Assembly (NCBI GenBank): GCA_963573385.1
Contig: CAUYLG010005125.1
Location: 46,295-110,294 of the forward strand
Origin: Cacajao melanocephalus
Lineage: Eukaryota; Chordata; Mammalia; Primates; Pitheciidae
Reading direction: 5' to 3'
DNA: 64,000 bases
Of this stretch, positions 39,054 to 50,895 are shown in pieces (position 1 is the stretch's first letter; the number at the start of each line of letters is the position of its first letter). The notes beneath the pieces are model-generated. The model saw only the letters and a program-made list of their open reading frames with translations. It had not been told where the DNA came from and did not search any database. The position numbers and the translations under genes were made by a program.

Positions 39054-40408
39054 ACATTCTGCCATAAAGTGTGAATATAAAGTAATGGTAAATATACTTT
39101 TAATACTGCCCTATGTATTGATACGAATTGATATAAATGCAAATAAGGATGTATATTCATCAAAGCCCTAAATGTTTGAAAGCTATATTATCTTTGCAAG
39201 CTTCTTTCCTGTATGCTGTTATGACACTTAAAGAAGAGGAGAGTACCAGCCTGAAGAGATCTACAATTCCATATAGTTTAATATATGCTGCTACCTGACG
39301 CTGTGCCATCTTATACATTTTAAATAAATATTTCATCTGCTTTCTGTGCTAGGAGGTGATTTTACCCTCTAGGGCATTATTTTATGAATTCAATAGCAAA
39401 TACTCCAGTAGGCCTAGAAGGGGCCTCTGGGGCTTTTCTTGATCTATTCTTGAATCTTCAAACAGTTAGAATATTTTAACCATTACATAAACAAGCATTG
39501 GCCCATGTGCTGACACCTTAATGAATTCAGGACAGGATAATGAGAATTAAGCAGTAAGATGTTAAAGTTTAACCATCTCTACCTCTTTACTTTCATTTTT
39601 TTTCCACCTAAGGTTTCTGTGGATGCTGAGTGTGTCTCCAAAGATTGCTTTAGCATTCTTTGAAGACGTGAGAGATTGTAAAGAAACAGGAAAAGTTGGG
39701 ATAGGAACTTGGCAGTTCAGCAACCTCCTCTTACCTTGGGAAGAGCAGAAGGTTTGCAGGTCTACAGGAGCCATTGCCACCTAGAGTGTTCTAGTTTCCA
39801 AACATGAAAAAATATTATATCCTTTCCCTAATACAAAAGATACACAGACATAAGCTGAATGCCTAACAAGAATCTTATATTGCACTTTAAGATCATTTCC
39901 CTCTCTCTGGTCTTTATCTGCATTTCCTGACTAACTTCTGTATTGATTTTTCCAATTTATGTGATTTTGTTTCATACTATGACAATGCATTTTAGATTGT
40001 ATATTCAATTTGTTTAGCTTTTTAAAAATATTACAATTCTTATTTATAATTATACAAATTCTGTCTTGGCTATAGTGCTGTTAATTACAGTTCAGTAATA
40101 TATATATTTGTAAATATATTTATTTAAATATAAATACATTGTTATTTAAAGAAATAGTTTTCTTCTTTAAAAATGTCTTTTGTGACTGAATCTCTGTCCA
40201 AAGGTCAATTCAGTTCACTCTCTACACATTTAAATATAAACACTGGAATACGAGAGAATGACCTTATCATCTACACTAACAGAAAAGAACATCCTCACAC
40301 CCCTGTACTGGGCAAAAGTTAGCTGCAAGAGCTAATGCATGCTATTATAGGTACTTGGAAGATAAATCAGAGTGTAAATAAAATCATACATGCATCATAA
40401 AATGTAAC

Positions 40409-40578
40409 CAGGACTGGCTAAATATGAGGTCCAGTGCAAAATGAAAACATAGGGTCTCTTGTTCAAAAATTAAGAATTTCAATATTGGAACAGCCAAATA
40501 TTAAATCATGTATGGGGCTTATCTAAGCTTGGGACGCTGTGTGACTGAATAAGTCCCACACTTACGTAACTGGCCCTG
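40409..40578 (+). mobile_element. Small hAT-like MITE (MER type)
   Basis: A 170-base unit with inverted ends CAGGACTGG and, on the other side, the reverse complement of CCAGT...: ACTGGCCCTG. The flanks AATGTAAC (40401-40408) and ATTTTAAC (40579-40586) match at 6 of 8 bases, the length of a hAT target duplication. Inside are AAAATGAAAACATAGGGTCT and TTGTTCAAAAATTAAGAATT. I recognise it as a known medium-copy MER repeat but cannot name it with certainty. No coding capacity. Confidence 0.6.
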
Positions 40579-40586
40579 ATTTTAAC

Positions 40587-41686
40587 TGTTATTTTACCTT
40601 AATTTCGAAAAATGATTTTCTTCATACGTGTTTGTTTTGTTTTGTTAAGTCGTCTGATAATAACCCTAAAGGATGTTTTCTTCCTTGGTAAAACTTGGCC
40701 TTTGATATTAAAACTGTTTGAATGACACTGACTGATTTAAGATAAGATCACCAGACTGGCTGATTAAAATAAAAACTAGTGATATTTTAAAAACTTCACA
40801 AGTAATAAGTTTAAGACTGTTCTCAGAGAAATTAATAGAAATGCCAGAGAAGTTTTGGGCTTTACTGTGTTTAGAAATGTTTTACACTGAGAGATTAAAA
40901 ATACCTGAAGAATGAATGAACAAAAATAATGTAACTAAAATTTTTATCTGAACCTAAATAATTAATTTCAGGAGAGCCGAGATGTTGATTTGAAAAATAT
41001 TTGTGGTAAATTGACAGTGGAAATAACGGGGCGAAGAAAGTTTTTTTTTTTTAAGTACAAATAAAAGTTAAAAGCATTGCTTCAATGTGTACTTGCAGTG
41101 ACTTTTTTGTTGTTTTTGCTGGAGTATTTTTTGCTTTACACTGAAATTCGAAGCTTGATAGCTAATAGACTTGCTGCTTAAACAAACCTAATTGTGATGT
41201 GAGGATACTGAATGATACAGTCCAGCTTAATCTCCTGTTTAATGGTGATGCTAATGGACCTATCTTACTATGCTCCTCCAGTGAGTCACCACAAATCATA
41301 CTGTGGCTGACTTCAGAAGGAAACACATATTATTTCCAAAGTTAAAACTATGCCAGGTCCTTTCCTGAAAGCAGGAAAATATGTAGACTCACAGCAGTAT
41401 CTCAAAGATAAAGCTCATTGTGGGACTTAGATTAACAATTCATTTAGGAATGAAGTATCTTAGAACTCTAGAAAGTCTGGCCTTAAAGCCCATTGCCATT
41501 CATTTAGGATTAAAAAAAAATCATTTTACATAATAGATTTGGCTTCTAATCAGCAGCATTTCAGAATTTATTAAAAAGGAAAGTGCCTAATTTGCTTTAA
41601 CATAGCCTCTGGAGGTGGAACAAGTATAGAACACGTTCAGGAGGAGTTGATAGGTACAGGAGGCAGAGAAATTCTAGGCAGGTTGG
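40587..41686. other. Unassigned sequence
   Basis: AT-rich; includes a T run at 41040-41052. Nothing recognised. Confidence 0.45.
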
Positions 41687-42565
41687 GGTGAGTCCCCAGT
41701 TAAACCCTATCTTCGAGCAACAAGCTGGAAACCTGCAGCCTAAAGTAAGAACTTCCATCCTTGGTTGCCTGCTGTCCTCCGATTTGTTCTTTCTGAACAA
41801 TGTCTTTTTACCAATCAAATGTTGCCTTTTCCAAAACTACCCATGGTCTGCCTTGCCCCCAGTCCTGTGCCTAACAAGACCACAGACTCAGTTGGTAGAG
41901 GAGAGAGAAGTGGCTTCATTTCAGAGGTGACCTGACTTCAGAGGGACTGCTGGACTTCGGGGAGGAGACAGCTTAACTTCCCAGAGACAGCTTGACTTCA
42001 GGGAAGAGCTGGCCAGAGATGGCCAGACTTTAGGGGAAGATTACCTGCCCTCCCATCCCCTCAACAGTTCCCCACTCCACTGAGAGCCATTTCCATTGCT
42101 TAATAAAATTCTCTGCCTTCACCATCCTTCAAATGCCTGTGCAACCTCATTTTTCTTGGATGCCGGACAAGAGCTCAGGACCTTTGAGTGCAAGTATCCA
42201 AAAAAGGATGTCACACTGGCCCTTTGCCCTCACTGGTGGAGGGCAGCCACCTCTTGTGACCAGGCAAGGGCCTTACTGAGCTGATAACACACCGCTGTCC
42301 ATGGATGGCAGAGGTAAGAAAGCAAGCATTGTAACACAACCTCTGGGGCTTCAGGTGTCACAGGCACACCAACCTGGGCCCTGCTGTGAGGCCATCAGAA
42401 CCTTGCTCCTGCCAGAGCCGAAACCAGCTGGCTGGTTCCTGCACTCACTCACTCTCTCACAGGCTCCCTCCCACAAGGGGTTAAGCATGGCAGGCCAAGT
42501 AAATGGGGCACCCCCATCACAAGCCCAACAAAGGGGTGGAGAAAAATCCTGCATCAGAATGAATC
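41687..42565 (+). mobile_element. ERV1 solo LTR, MER52-like
   Basis: Starts near TGAGTCCCCAGTTAAACCC. U3 includes CCAATCAAATGTTGCC (CCAAT box) and AAAACTACCCATGG, followed by GTGCCTAACAAGACC where the TATA box should be; it appears mutated. A run of imperfect repeats built on GACTTCAG/CAGCTTGACTTCAGGGA spans 41920-42035. AATAAA at 42102-42107, then CTTGGATGCCGGACAAGAGC and ACACTGGCCCTTTGCCC of U5. Ends near ATGAATCAAC. Assigned to MER52 or a close relative by layout. No internal sequence attached. Confidence 0.65.
42102..42107 (+). terminator. LTR poly(A) signal
   Basis: AATAAA in GCTTAATAAAATTCTCTG, the R-region signal of the MER52-like LTR. Confidence 0.6.
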
Positions 42566-43524
42566 AACATATTTAATCAGTTTCTGGGAAGGCTATCCTT
42601 GGAGGTACGAGAGGAGGAAAGATGTCTTACAAATTGGAACTGACTCCTTAAAATCATTGAAAATAACCAGTAATAACTAATGGAGGTAAAGAGAAAAGTA
42701 TGTCAGGGCTCCATCTTCAAAGCTTCCAACTTCTGTTAGTCACAATATTTATTTCTTAGTCACTATTCCTCATCAACTTAGTTACCTGACCTTAAAGAGA
42801 CTTAAGTTAAATTTATCAATAATATGTACCTAATAAATTGGTTATGTCATCCAAAGTTACTGTACTTGGAAAGAAGCATTTTAATTTAGAGAACTAGTCA
42901 ATATAAAAAAATAACAATTTAAATTATAATAAACATCAGATATTCAAGATGAAAATTGCTAATTATCATTCATCTAAGAATTATTAGATTCTTCAGTGAA
43001 GCTTCTCTCTTTGAACATAGCTTTTAATAAAACTTTCCTGAAACACTGAGGTTTGTTTTTTTTCAGGATCAACTATATATTAAGAGTAATCTCCAATGGA
43101 TTCTCACATTCTTTTACATCTTGCAAGTAGAGACCTTGATTGGCCTTGTTCCAGACTCTCTTTTGAAGAATGTGTATATAGTAGTAAATGGCCTTGGAAG
43201 ATAATAGTCTCTCCCTCTAAAAAAAAAACAGAACGGGTTTAATTACAGCCTCCAGGGCAAAGGTGAGGCATCCTTACTCCAATTTTAAGATTCCACTTCT
43301 CTTAGCTCAAGCTTCCTCTGCTGTAATGCAATTCATGTACGTAACAGATATTTCTTGGCCCTCTTCGCTTCATTCTTTGGGAAATGGGCTCAGAGAACCA
43401 GGGCAAGAAAATATACTAATAGTCGCTCTACTGTTAACTTTTGTCAGTGATAAAGCCCTTTCTCTGATCCAGGGATCTTTTGGTTTCTACTGTTATCCAC
43501 AGAACAGTATGTGTTTGGTAACTT
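42566..43524. other. Unassigned sequence
   Basis: No repeat or gene recognised. A 96-codon frame (43263-43553) shows no known domain and overlaps the start of the next LTR. Confidence 0.45.
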
Positions 43525-44240
43525 GTGTTGACAAAGAGAGTCAAACTGTGTAAAATATTTTTAGAGATTTATTCTGAGCCAAATATGAGTGACTATGGTC
43601 CACGACACAGCCCTCAGAGGTCCTGAGAACATGGGCCCAACATGGTCAGGGTACCACTTGGTTTTACGTATTTTAGGGAGGCATGAGACATTAATCAAAT
43701 ACATTTAAGAAATACGTTGGTTTGGTTCAGAAAGGCGGGATACTCAGTGCAGGGGCTTCCAGGCTGCAGGTAAATTTAAACATTTTCTGGTTGACAATTA
43801 ATCGAGTTTATCTGAAGACATGGGATCAACAGAAAGGAAATGTTCAGGTTAAGATTAAGGATTGTGGAGCCCAAGTTTTATTGTGCAGAAAGAACTCTCA
43901 GATAGACCTAAAAGGGTGCCTGGCTCTTAGTTGATAATCTCCAGCATCTGGAAAGGAAGGAAGAAAAACAAAGAGGAAAAGGGATTATTTATGGTATGTG
44001 GATTTTTCCCACAAGAGATTTTGTGGGATGATTTTGGTGTTAAGTATTTTTACTTTTTTCCCCTGTCTCATAATGTTAAGCCAGAGTCAGACTGAAAAGT
44101 AAGTCATTATAGTTAGGGTAAAATAAAACCCATCTGATGAGAATGTATAGTTTGTAGGGCATGACTCCCTAGACCCCTTAGATATGAATTTGGGCAAGAT
44201 ATGAAAATCAGAGCTCAGTCCTCCATTGTTGGACTGAAAA
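43525..44240 (-). mobile_element. ERV solo LTR, family not settled
   Basis: Antisense LTR-like sequence. The minus strand reads through a U3 with CCCACAAAATCTCTTG, then a TGGCTCAGAATAAATCTC poly(A)-signal region (AATAAA at 43568-43573), and ends with TTTGTCAACA near 43525. The + strand blocks GACACAGCCCTCAGAGGTCC, GTTGACAATTAATCGAG and ACATGGGATCAACAGAAAGG are familiar from a medium-copy ERV LTR. It directly abuts an MLT1 LTR at 44245. Confidence 0.55.
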
Positions 44241-44244
44241 TAGG

Positions 44245-44617
44245 TGTATTAACCCACTAGGGTTGTCAGAATAAAATATTAACAACAGAATGTTCAACAA
44301 CAGAAATATATATTCTCACAGTTCTGGAGGAGAAAGCTACAAGATTAAGGTATAGGTAGAGTTGGTTTCTGGTGAGGCCTTTCTCCTTGGCCTAGAGATA
44401 CCTGTCTTTTCCATGTGTCCTCATATGGCTTTTTATCTGCATGTGGGCACTTCCGAGGTCTCATTTTCTGTTTATAAGAACAACTCTTCTAACAGATTGG
44501 GGTCTTACCCTGATGACCTCATTTAACCTTAATAAAGACCTTATGTCAATATACAGGCACATTGGCAGTTAGGGATTTGACATATAAATGTGGGGAACAG
44601 AGTTCAGTCTGTAGCAA
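44245..44617 (-). mobile_element. MLT1-type MaLR LTR
   Basis: Antisense LTR: TGTATTAACCCACTAGGG at the start, then CTCACAGTTCTGGAGG, AGAGTTGGTTTCTGGTGAGG, CTCCTTGGCCTAGAGATACC, TGTGTCCTCATATGGC, CCTGATGACCTCATTTAACC, and CATATAAATGTGGGGAACAG at the end. Flanking 5-mers ATAGG (44240-44244) and AAAGG (44616-44620) match at 4 of 5. Confidence 0.85.
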
Positions 44618-45289
44618 AGGGTTAAATCTCAGACCTTTCAATAGTCCTTGACATTATGTGAGTATCTCAAAACCTTCCAGTAATCGGGTGTTACCTCTCT
44701 GTTTTTATTAGGAGTTTTTTGTGTTTTTATAGATACTTTCCACATTAATGCTGACTCTACAACACTAGGAATTGTGACATTTTGGAAAGTGGCAAATATA
44801 GATAACATGTCAAACAAATAATTAAATTGTCAAGGTATTCTTAATTTTCAGAATAACTGAAATTAACCACAAACTAGCAAATGTTTACATTGATGGTCAC
44901 AAATCACAACATGCCCTTATTGTGTGATTTGATATACATTACATCTATCTACAGAGGATTAACTTGCTACAATGTCTCCAGTGTTAATACTCAAAATAGC
45001 CTTATGAAAATCTTCAAGTGTAAATGGAGGGAATCACTGATTTTGAGGCTGAGATTATATAATTTTCACAAGTTCATATTGGAAGTCAGCTGTAAGTTTG
45101 TGAATTAAAACTCAATATACTGCACCAGTCAAGCAATTTATTCATTAAACTACTATTAAATTCAATAATATGCTGCCAACATTAGATCAATTCTCCAATA
45201 CAACTGTAATAGAAGTAGTTTTAGAGCTTCGATGAATAGCATAACATTTCAATAGCTACTGCTATTGTATGCTGATTAAAAACTTCATT
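44618..45289. other. Unassigned sequence
   Basis: AT-rich, nothing recognised. Confidence 0.45.
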
Positions 45290-45714
45290 TAAGACCACAT
45301 TCTACCTCTCACAAAATGCTCTAGCCATATTTATGCTCCACACTCACCTTACTAGAATGCTAGCATTCTAGTGCCTTTGCATTTGCTGTTCATTTTACCT
45401 AAAATGCTTTTCTCCAGGCTTTTCAATAGCTGGCTTCTCACCAGCCACATTTAAACCAAAATGTCAACTCAGAAAAGGCTCATTTGAAATTTATCTACAA
45501 CACCTTCCTTCTCTAAAGCAGTGAGCCTTTATCATATCACCTTTGATCTATCACTCATCATATTTTTATCAACACAATCTGTAATTATGTTGCATGTTTG
45601 TTAACTTATTAACTGTCTTCTTCTTAAGGGTAGGGAACTTCTATTTTGTACACTGCTATACAACTAAAATATAGAACAGTTTTAGACAGATAGTTGTTGA
45701 ATAAATAAATACGT
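45290..45714 (+). mobile_element. LINE-2 3' end
   Basis: Sense L2: TGCTCTAGCCATATTTATGC, CTAGTGCCTTTGCATTTGCT, AAAATGCTTTTCTCCAGGC, ACCAAAATGTCAACTCAGAA, CACCTTCCTTCTCTAAAGCA, ATCACCTTTGATCTATCAC, TTAAGGGTAGGGAACTTC and the end TAGTTGTTGAATAAATAAAT. All in consensus order. It includes a 22-base palindrome at 45351-45372. Confidence 0.88.
45351..45372. repeat. 22-base perfect palindrome
   Basis: Self-complementary sequence with core CTAGAATGCTAGCATTCTAG and no spacer. It lies in L2 sequence but is not an L2 consensus feature. Confidence 0.97.
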
Positions 45715-45900
45715 ATTTTCATTAAATCCTAACAACAGCCTTCAAGTAGGTATTAATATTCTTTATTTTTACATGAGGAAATTGAGGTTTAAAGAGGTTC
45801 AGTATGCTGCTCAAGTTTACACAAACAGTAAATGCTAAAGCTGCAGTTAAAAGCCGTATCTGGTTAAACCCCTATGCTTTCAAAATATTTCCTCCTTCTG
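45715..45900 (-). mobile_element. MIR SINE
   Basis: Antisense MIR directly after the L2: AATCCTAACAACAGCCTTCA, TTTTTACATGAGGAAATTGA, GGTTTAAAGAGGTTCAGTAT, AAGTTTACACAAACAGTAAA and the closing CCTATGCTTTC. Confidence 0.85.
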
Positions 45901-47661
45901 TGAATCAGGTATCAGCTTTCCACGTGCAATTGCTTTACTTTCTTGTTTACTCTGAGTCTCTGAATCAGAACTCAGCTCCTTTTCTCATTCTCCAACTTGG
46001 ATCCATTCTCATTTTATACCAGTATTGAGAAGTGTGTGGGAATGCAAAGAGAAACAGAAAAGACTCTCATAAATCCTGCAGCAAACTGCTGAAAACTCCT
46101 CACGAGCTATTGTCTTCATCTTCTGTACTTGATGCAGTTTTATCCCTTATTATTATTAGTGATATTCACATTAATTCAAGATTTTCCAGCTTCTGTCTCC
46201 AAATTGATACAAATACCCACTCTGGCAATCAGCAAAGATCCCTTGCGGAATCAAGATTTATTCCCCCAATACAAGTTCATGTGAAGATTATCGGGTCTGT
46301 CTTGCTTTGGCACCTGAATAAGTAAATCAACTAAACCTTTTCAGACTATCATTCCCAGAAAGTGTTGTCAGTAAAAGAATAAAAGGGAAAATTATAAAGG
46401 AGCCCTATCTATAAAAATAGGCCCATACTATAGAAGTTTGTTGTGATAATATTTATCTAATATACAAATTCCAGATACACTGAGAAGTTTTATGCTGAAT
46501 ATGTCCTAAGGTATTCATCTTTTTGGCTTTTAATTAATTCTAATAAAATATGTCACTATAATGCCCAGGAGAAGTCACAGTAGTTGGTGAGTACAATATA
46601 GGTAATTTCATGAATATTTTCTCTTGAATAGTATTATATGTCACATACTTTTTCCTTGTTCTCCAAAACCCCAAAAAGAGAAATTCAATTATGTGGGTGA
46701 AGATATTCAAATTAAGAATCATAGTTCTGAACCTTACCTCCTCATATAAACACTACAGAATAAGATCCCTTTTAGAGAAAATGAAACTCGGTAAGAAAAA
46801 AGATCAACAAAATGGTACATATATTTATAACTGCACAACCAGGCTTATGGCATAATGCATTGCAGTTTCACAAACAATCAATACAAATTATTGGATATAA
46901 AATTACTTTTTGATGACCACTGTGAAAATACAAGCTGTTGAAGTCATTCTTCACACTATTATTGATTTCTCTCTATTTTTTTCTATTGCATTTTTAAAGC
47001 ACTAGATGTCAATTCCTGAGTCTCTAGTCTGTAGTAAAATACTAAGCAAATTCATGTAGACTGGAATCTTCCAAGGAAAATCAAGGAAGAAGAGGTTGTT
47101 CAGAAAACTCTTCCTTTAAATTTTTTATTTCAGTGAACATTCCATTATTAAAGATATAAACATGTCTTTAAAGTAACATTTCAAACAACCATTTGATGTT
47201 GTGTAAACATTTTAAGCCTTATAGTGATTTTATTTCTAGAGCTGGTTTTTTTTTTTTTAACTATAGTATAACATTTACTAGACAATTATTTGTCAAAATA
47301 ACTGTTACACATGAAATCACACACAAGTGTCATGTTAAATGTGAAATTTTCTTTAAAACTATTTTTGATCACTTATTTAAGATTCATTTGGTCTCATTAG
47401 AATTAGATGTAGTGACCCTCCCTGATAATGATAATTTTTTTCCAAAGATGTTTTAGGGTTAGGGTTTCCCAGGAAATGTTAGAAATGGAGATTTGCAAGC
47501 ACAAATTTTATCAGGGAGAGCTGTTGTCTAACATCTGGAAAACAGCAAGAGAAGTAGTGTTGGACAAATGCAAAATTTAGACTCTTATGAAGTTGAAACC
47601 AAGGCCTCAACTGATCTCAGTGGGGCTTCTGACCCTTCAGACATGACTCAAAGGAAGGAAA
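45901..47661. other. Unassigned sequence
   Basis: No gene or repeat recognised. TTAGGGTTAGGGTTT at 47453-47467 is a chance-sized telomere-like string; a T run lies at 47247-47259. Confidence 0.45.
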
Positions 47662-47666
47662 GAGGA

Positions 47667-48025
47667 TGCGTTAGTCTGTTTTCATGCTGCTGATAACGAC
47701 ATACCTGAGACTGGGTAATTTATACAGGAAAAGGGCTTAATGGACTTACAGGTCCAAATGGGTGGGGAGGCCTCTCAATTACGGTGAAAGGCAAGGAGGA
47801 ACAAGTCACATCTTACATGGATGACAGCAGGAAAAGAGAAGAGAGAACTCACACAGGAAAACTCCTCTTTATAAAATGATGAGATCTCCTGAGACTTACT
47901 ATCACAAAAAAAAAAAAAAAACAGGGAAAGACTTGACCCATGATTCAATTATGTCCCACCAGTTCCCTCCACATCACATGGGAATCAAGATAAGATATGG
48001 GTGGGAACACAGCCAAACCATATCA
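47667..48025 (-). mobile_element. MST-type MaLR solo LTR
   Basis: Antisense LTR: TGCGTTAGTCTGTTTTCATG, CATACCTGAGACTGGGTAAT, GGTGGGGAGGCCTC, GTCACATCTTACATGGATG, AAACTCCTCTTTATAAAATG, CCCATGATTCAATTATG, and CACAGCCAAACCATATCA. Flanking 5-mers GAGGA and GAGAG match at 4 of 5. An A run of 16 (47907-47922) replaces part of the usual middle sequence. Confidence 0.92.
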
Positions 48026-48030
48026 GAGAG

Positions 48031-49370
<1,340 letters not shown>

Positions 49371-49624
49371 CAGCCCACCTAATTTTTAACCAATTCGAGG
49401 ATAATAGTGATGTGAAAAAATGTGAGTATGTAGTGTCACAGATGTAAGACATATGGTGATTTATCTGTTTAACTTTTTCCAATAACTTACACAATATTTA
49501 TACTCATCTAATATGATTACATTAAACTTGCAAAATGTGATTCAGATTATGCCATTTGCCCCCTTGATCACCTGACTAGAAAATAAAAAATCCGAGGTTC
49601 TCCCCAAAAGGCCAAGACTATAGC

Positions 49625-49706
49625 ATGTGTGTGTGTACACGTATATACGTATGTATGTATATGTATATATGTATATATGTGTGTGTGTGTATATATATAT
49701 ATATTT
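49625..49706. repeat. Compound TG/TA microsatellite
   Basis: TG units, then GTATATACGTATG-type units, more TG, then TA units. Likely polymorphic, and able to form Z-DNA or hairpins. Confidence 0.93.
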
Positions 49707-50177
49707 ATCTGCAAGCAACAAATCGTTATTTTATATTTATACCTTCTGTATCAGTTGCTGATACAGGTAAGCATCTTGTATACTAATTCCTAATATGGCC
49801 CTGGCATGAAATAAATGCTCTAAAATATTTTCAAAAGTTATCTCTTTTACATATTATTTTCATAATTCTTGATGCATTTTAACAATCAAAAAAAATTCCA
49901 GGAAGAAAAAAAACTTTTTTTTCATGTTTGGCATTAAGTTTTTATGAATAATAAAACAACTCCATATTCTTACATTTTCTTGAATACACAGAAAATAATT
50001 ACTCTTCCCATATCATTTTCACTTTGGCCTTTTCCTAGGTTGAAAGCTAAATTTTCTATACTCTGTTTCTGGTAAGTCTTTTTAAGGTTTCTCCATTTGT
50101 TAGTCATTTTTGGAAAATGATCTGCATAAGAATATGGTTTGACTGATCAGTCACTTCAGATGCACATATAAGGTTGG

Positions 50178-50238
50178 CAGATATAAAACTTTCATATCTA
50201 CACTGGCTATAGGACTACCAGAATTGTTTTTTATCTTT
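50178..50238 (+). repeat. 61-base local duplication, copy 1
   Basis: Matches 51630-51690 at 58 of 61 positions, in direct orientation. The core CTACACTGGCTAT is common to both, and the flanks are unrelated. Confidence 0.93.
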
Positions 50239-50439
50239 GTCTATTCAAAGTGTTTTGGAGCAAAAAGAAATATAAGGCATACTTCTTGGTCTATGGCACC
50301 CCAAACATTCTTGGATAATTTACATATATACTTGAAAAACAACTTATAGTGTAAGAAAGAATATGATGCTGGAAAAAAGTGTGATAGTTCCATGTGCTGT
50401 AAGATGAGAAAGGCATTCTACTGGCTAAAGCCCGTCAGC

Positions 50440-50895
50440 CGCTCTCCCAGTATCCTTAGGATGAATTTACAACTTTTCAGTCACATCTACTGCTCACCCT
50501 CTAACTTTTGCTCTTTTCTCCAGTATATTTCCTTACTATTCTAATCATAGTATCTTTAGTCCCATCTGGCTTCTCAACATTAAATTTGGGTTTTCAAAGT
50601 TATTTTCAGCCCCCACTGCCATTATTTTTATTGAGTCTTTTTTTTTTTTTGACATGACTTTATCCAAGACACTCAAAACGTTTAGATGCCTCTCCTCTCA
50701 TTCCTCAGTATCACATATATGTTCCTTTGTTGTGGTTCTTATATCTCACACTGTGAAATTATCTCTCTGTACCTCATGTCTAATGCCAGGATTTATGAAG
50801 TCAAAGCTGTCTATTCACATCTAACAGCCAGCACACTGCCTTGTAAGTAGTTCAAGCATAATATATAACTACTGAATGAATTAAAGAATAAACTT
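50440..50895 (+). mobile_element. LINE-2 3' region
   Basis: Sense L2 with GGATGAATTTACAACTTTTC, CTAACTTTTGCTCTTTTCTC, a T run at 50638-50651, TTAGATGCCTCTCCTCTCA (equivalent of the CAAATGTCACCTCC block), GAAATTATCTCTCTGTACC, and the closing CAGCACACTGCCTTGTAAGT, AACTACTGAATGAATT. Diverged. Confidence 0.68.

Larger units (their letters stand above)
36345..40408. other. Mostly unassigned sequence
   Basis: Apart from a diverged local duplication and a weak MIR piece, annotated separately, nothing is recognised in these 4 kb. The 37370-37510 part is non-repetitive and complex. It could be a conserved non-coding element, but only an alignment would tell. Confidence 0.4.
49371..50439. other. Unassigned sequence with a microsatellite
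   Basis: Only the TG/TA microsatellite and copy 1 of a 61-base duplication, annotated separately, are recognised. Confidence 0.45.

Noticed and set aside
47453..47467. Interstitial telomere repeat (TTAGGG)
   Set aside because: Only two and a half units; too short to be more than chance.
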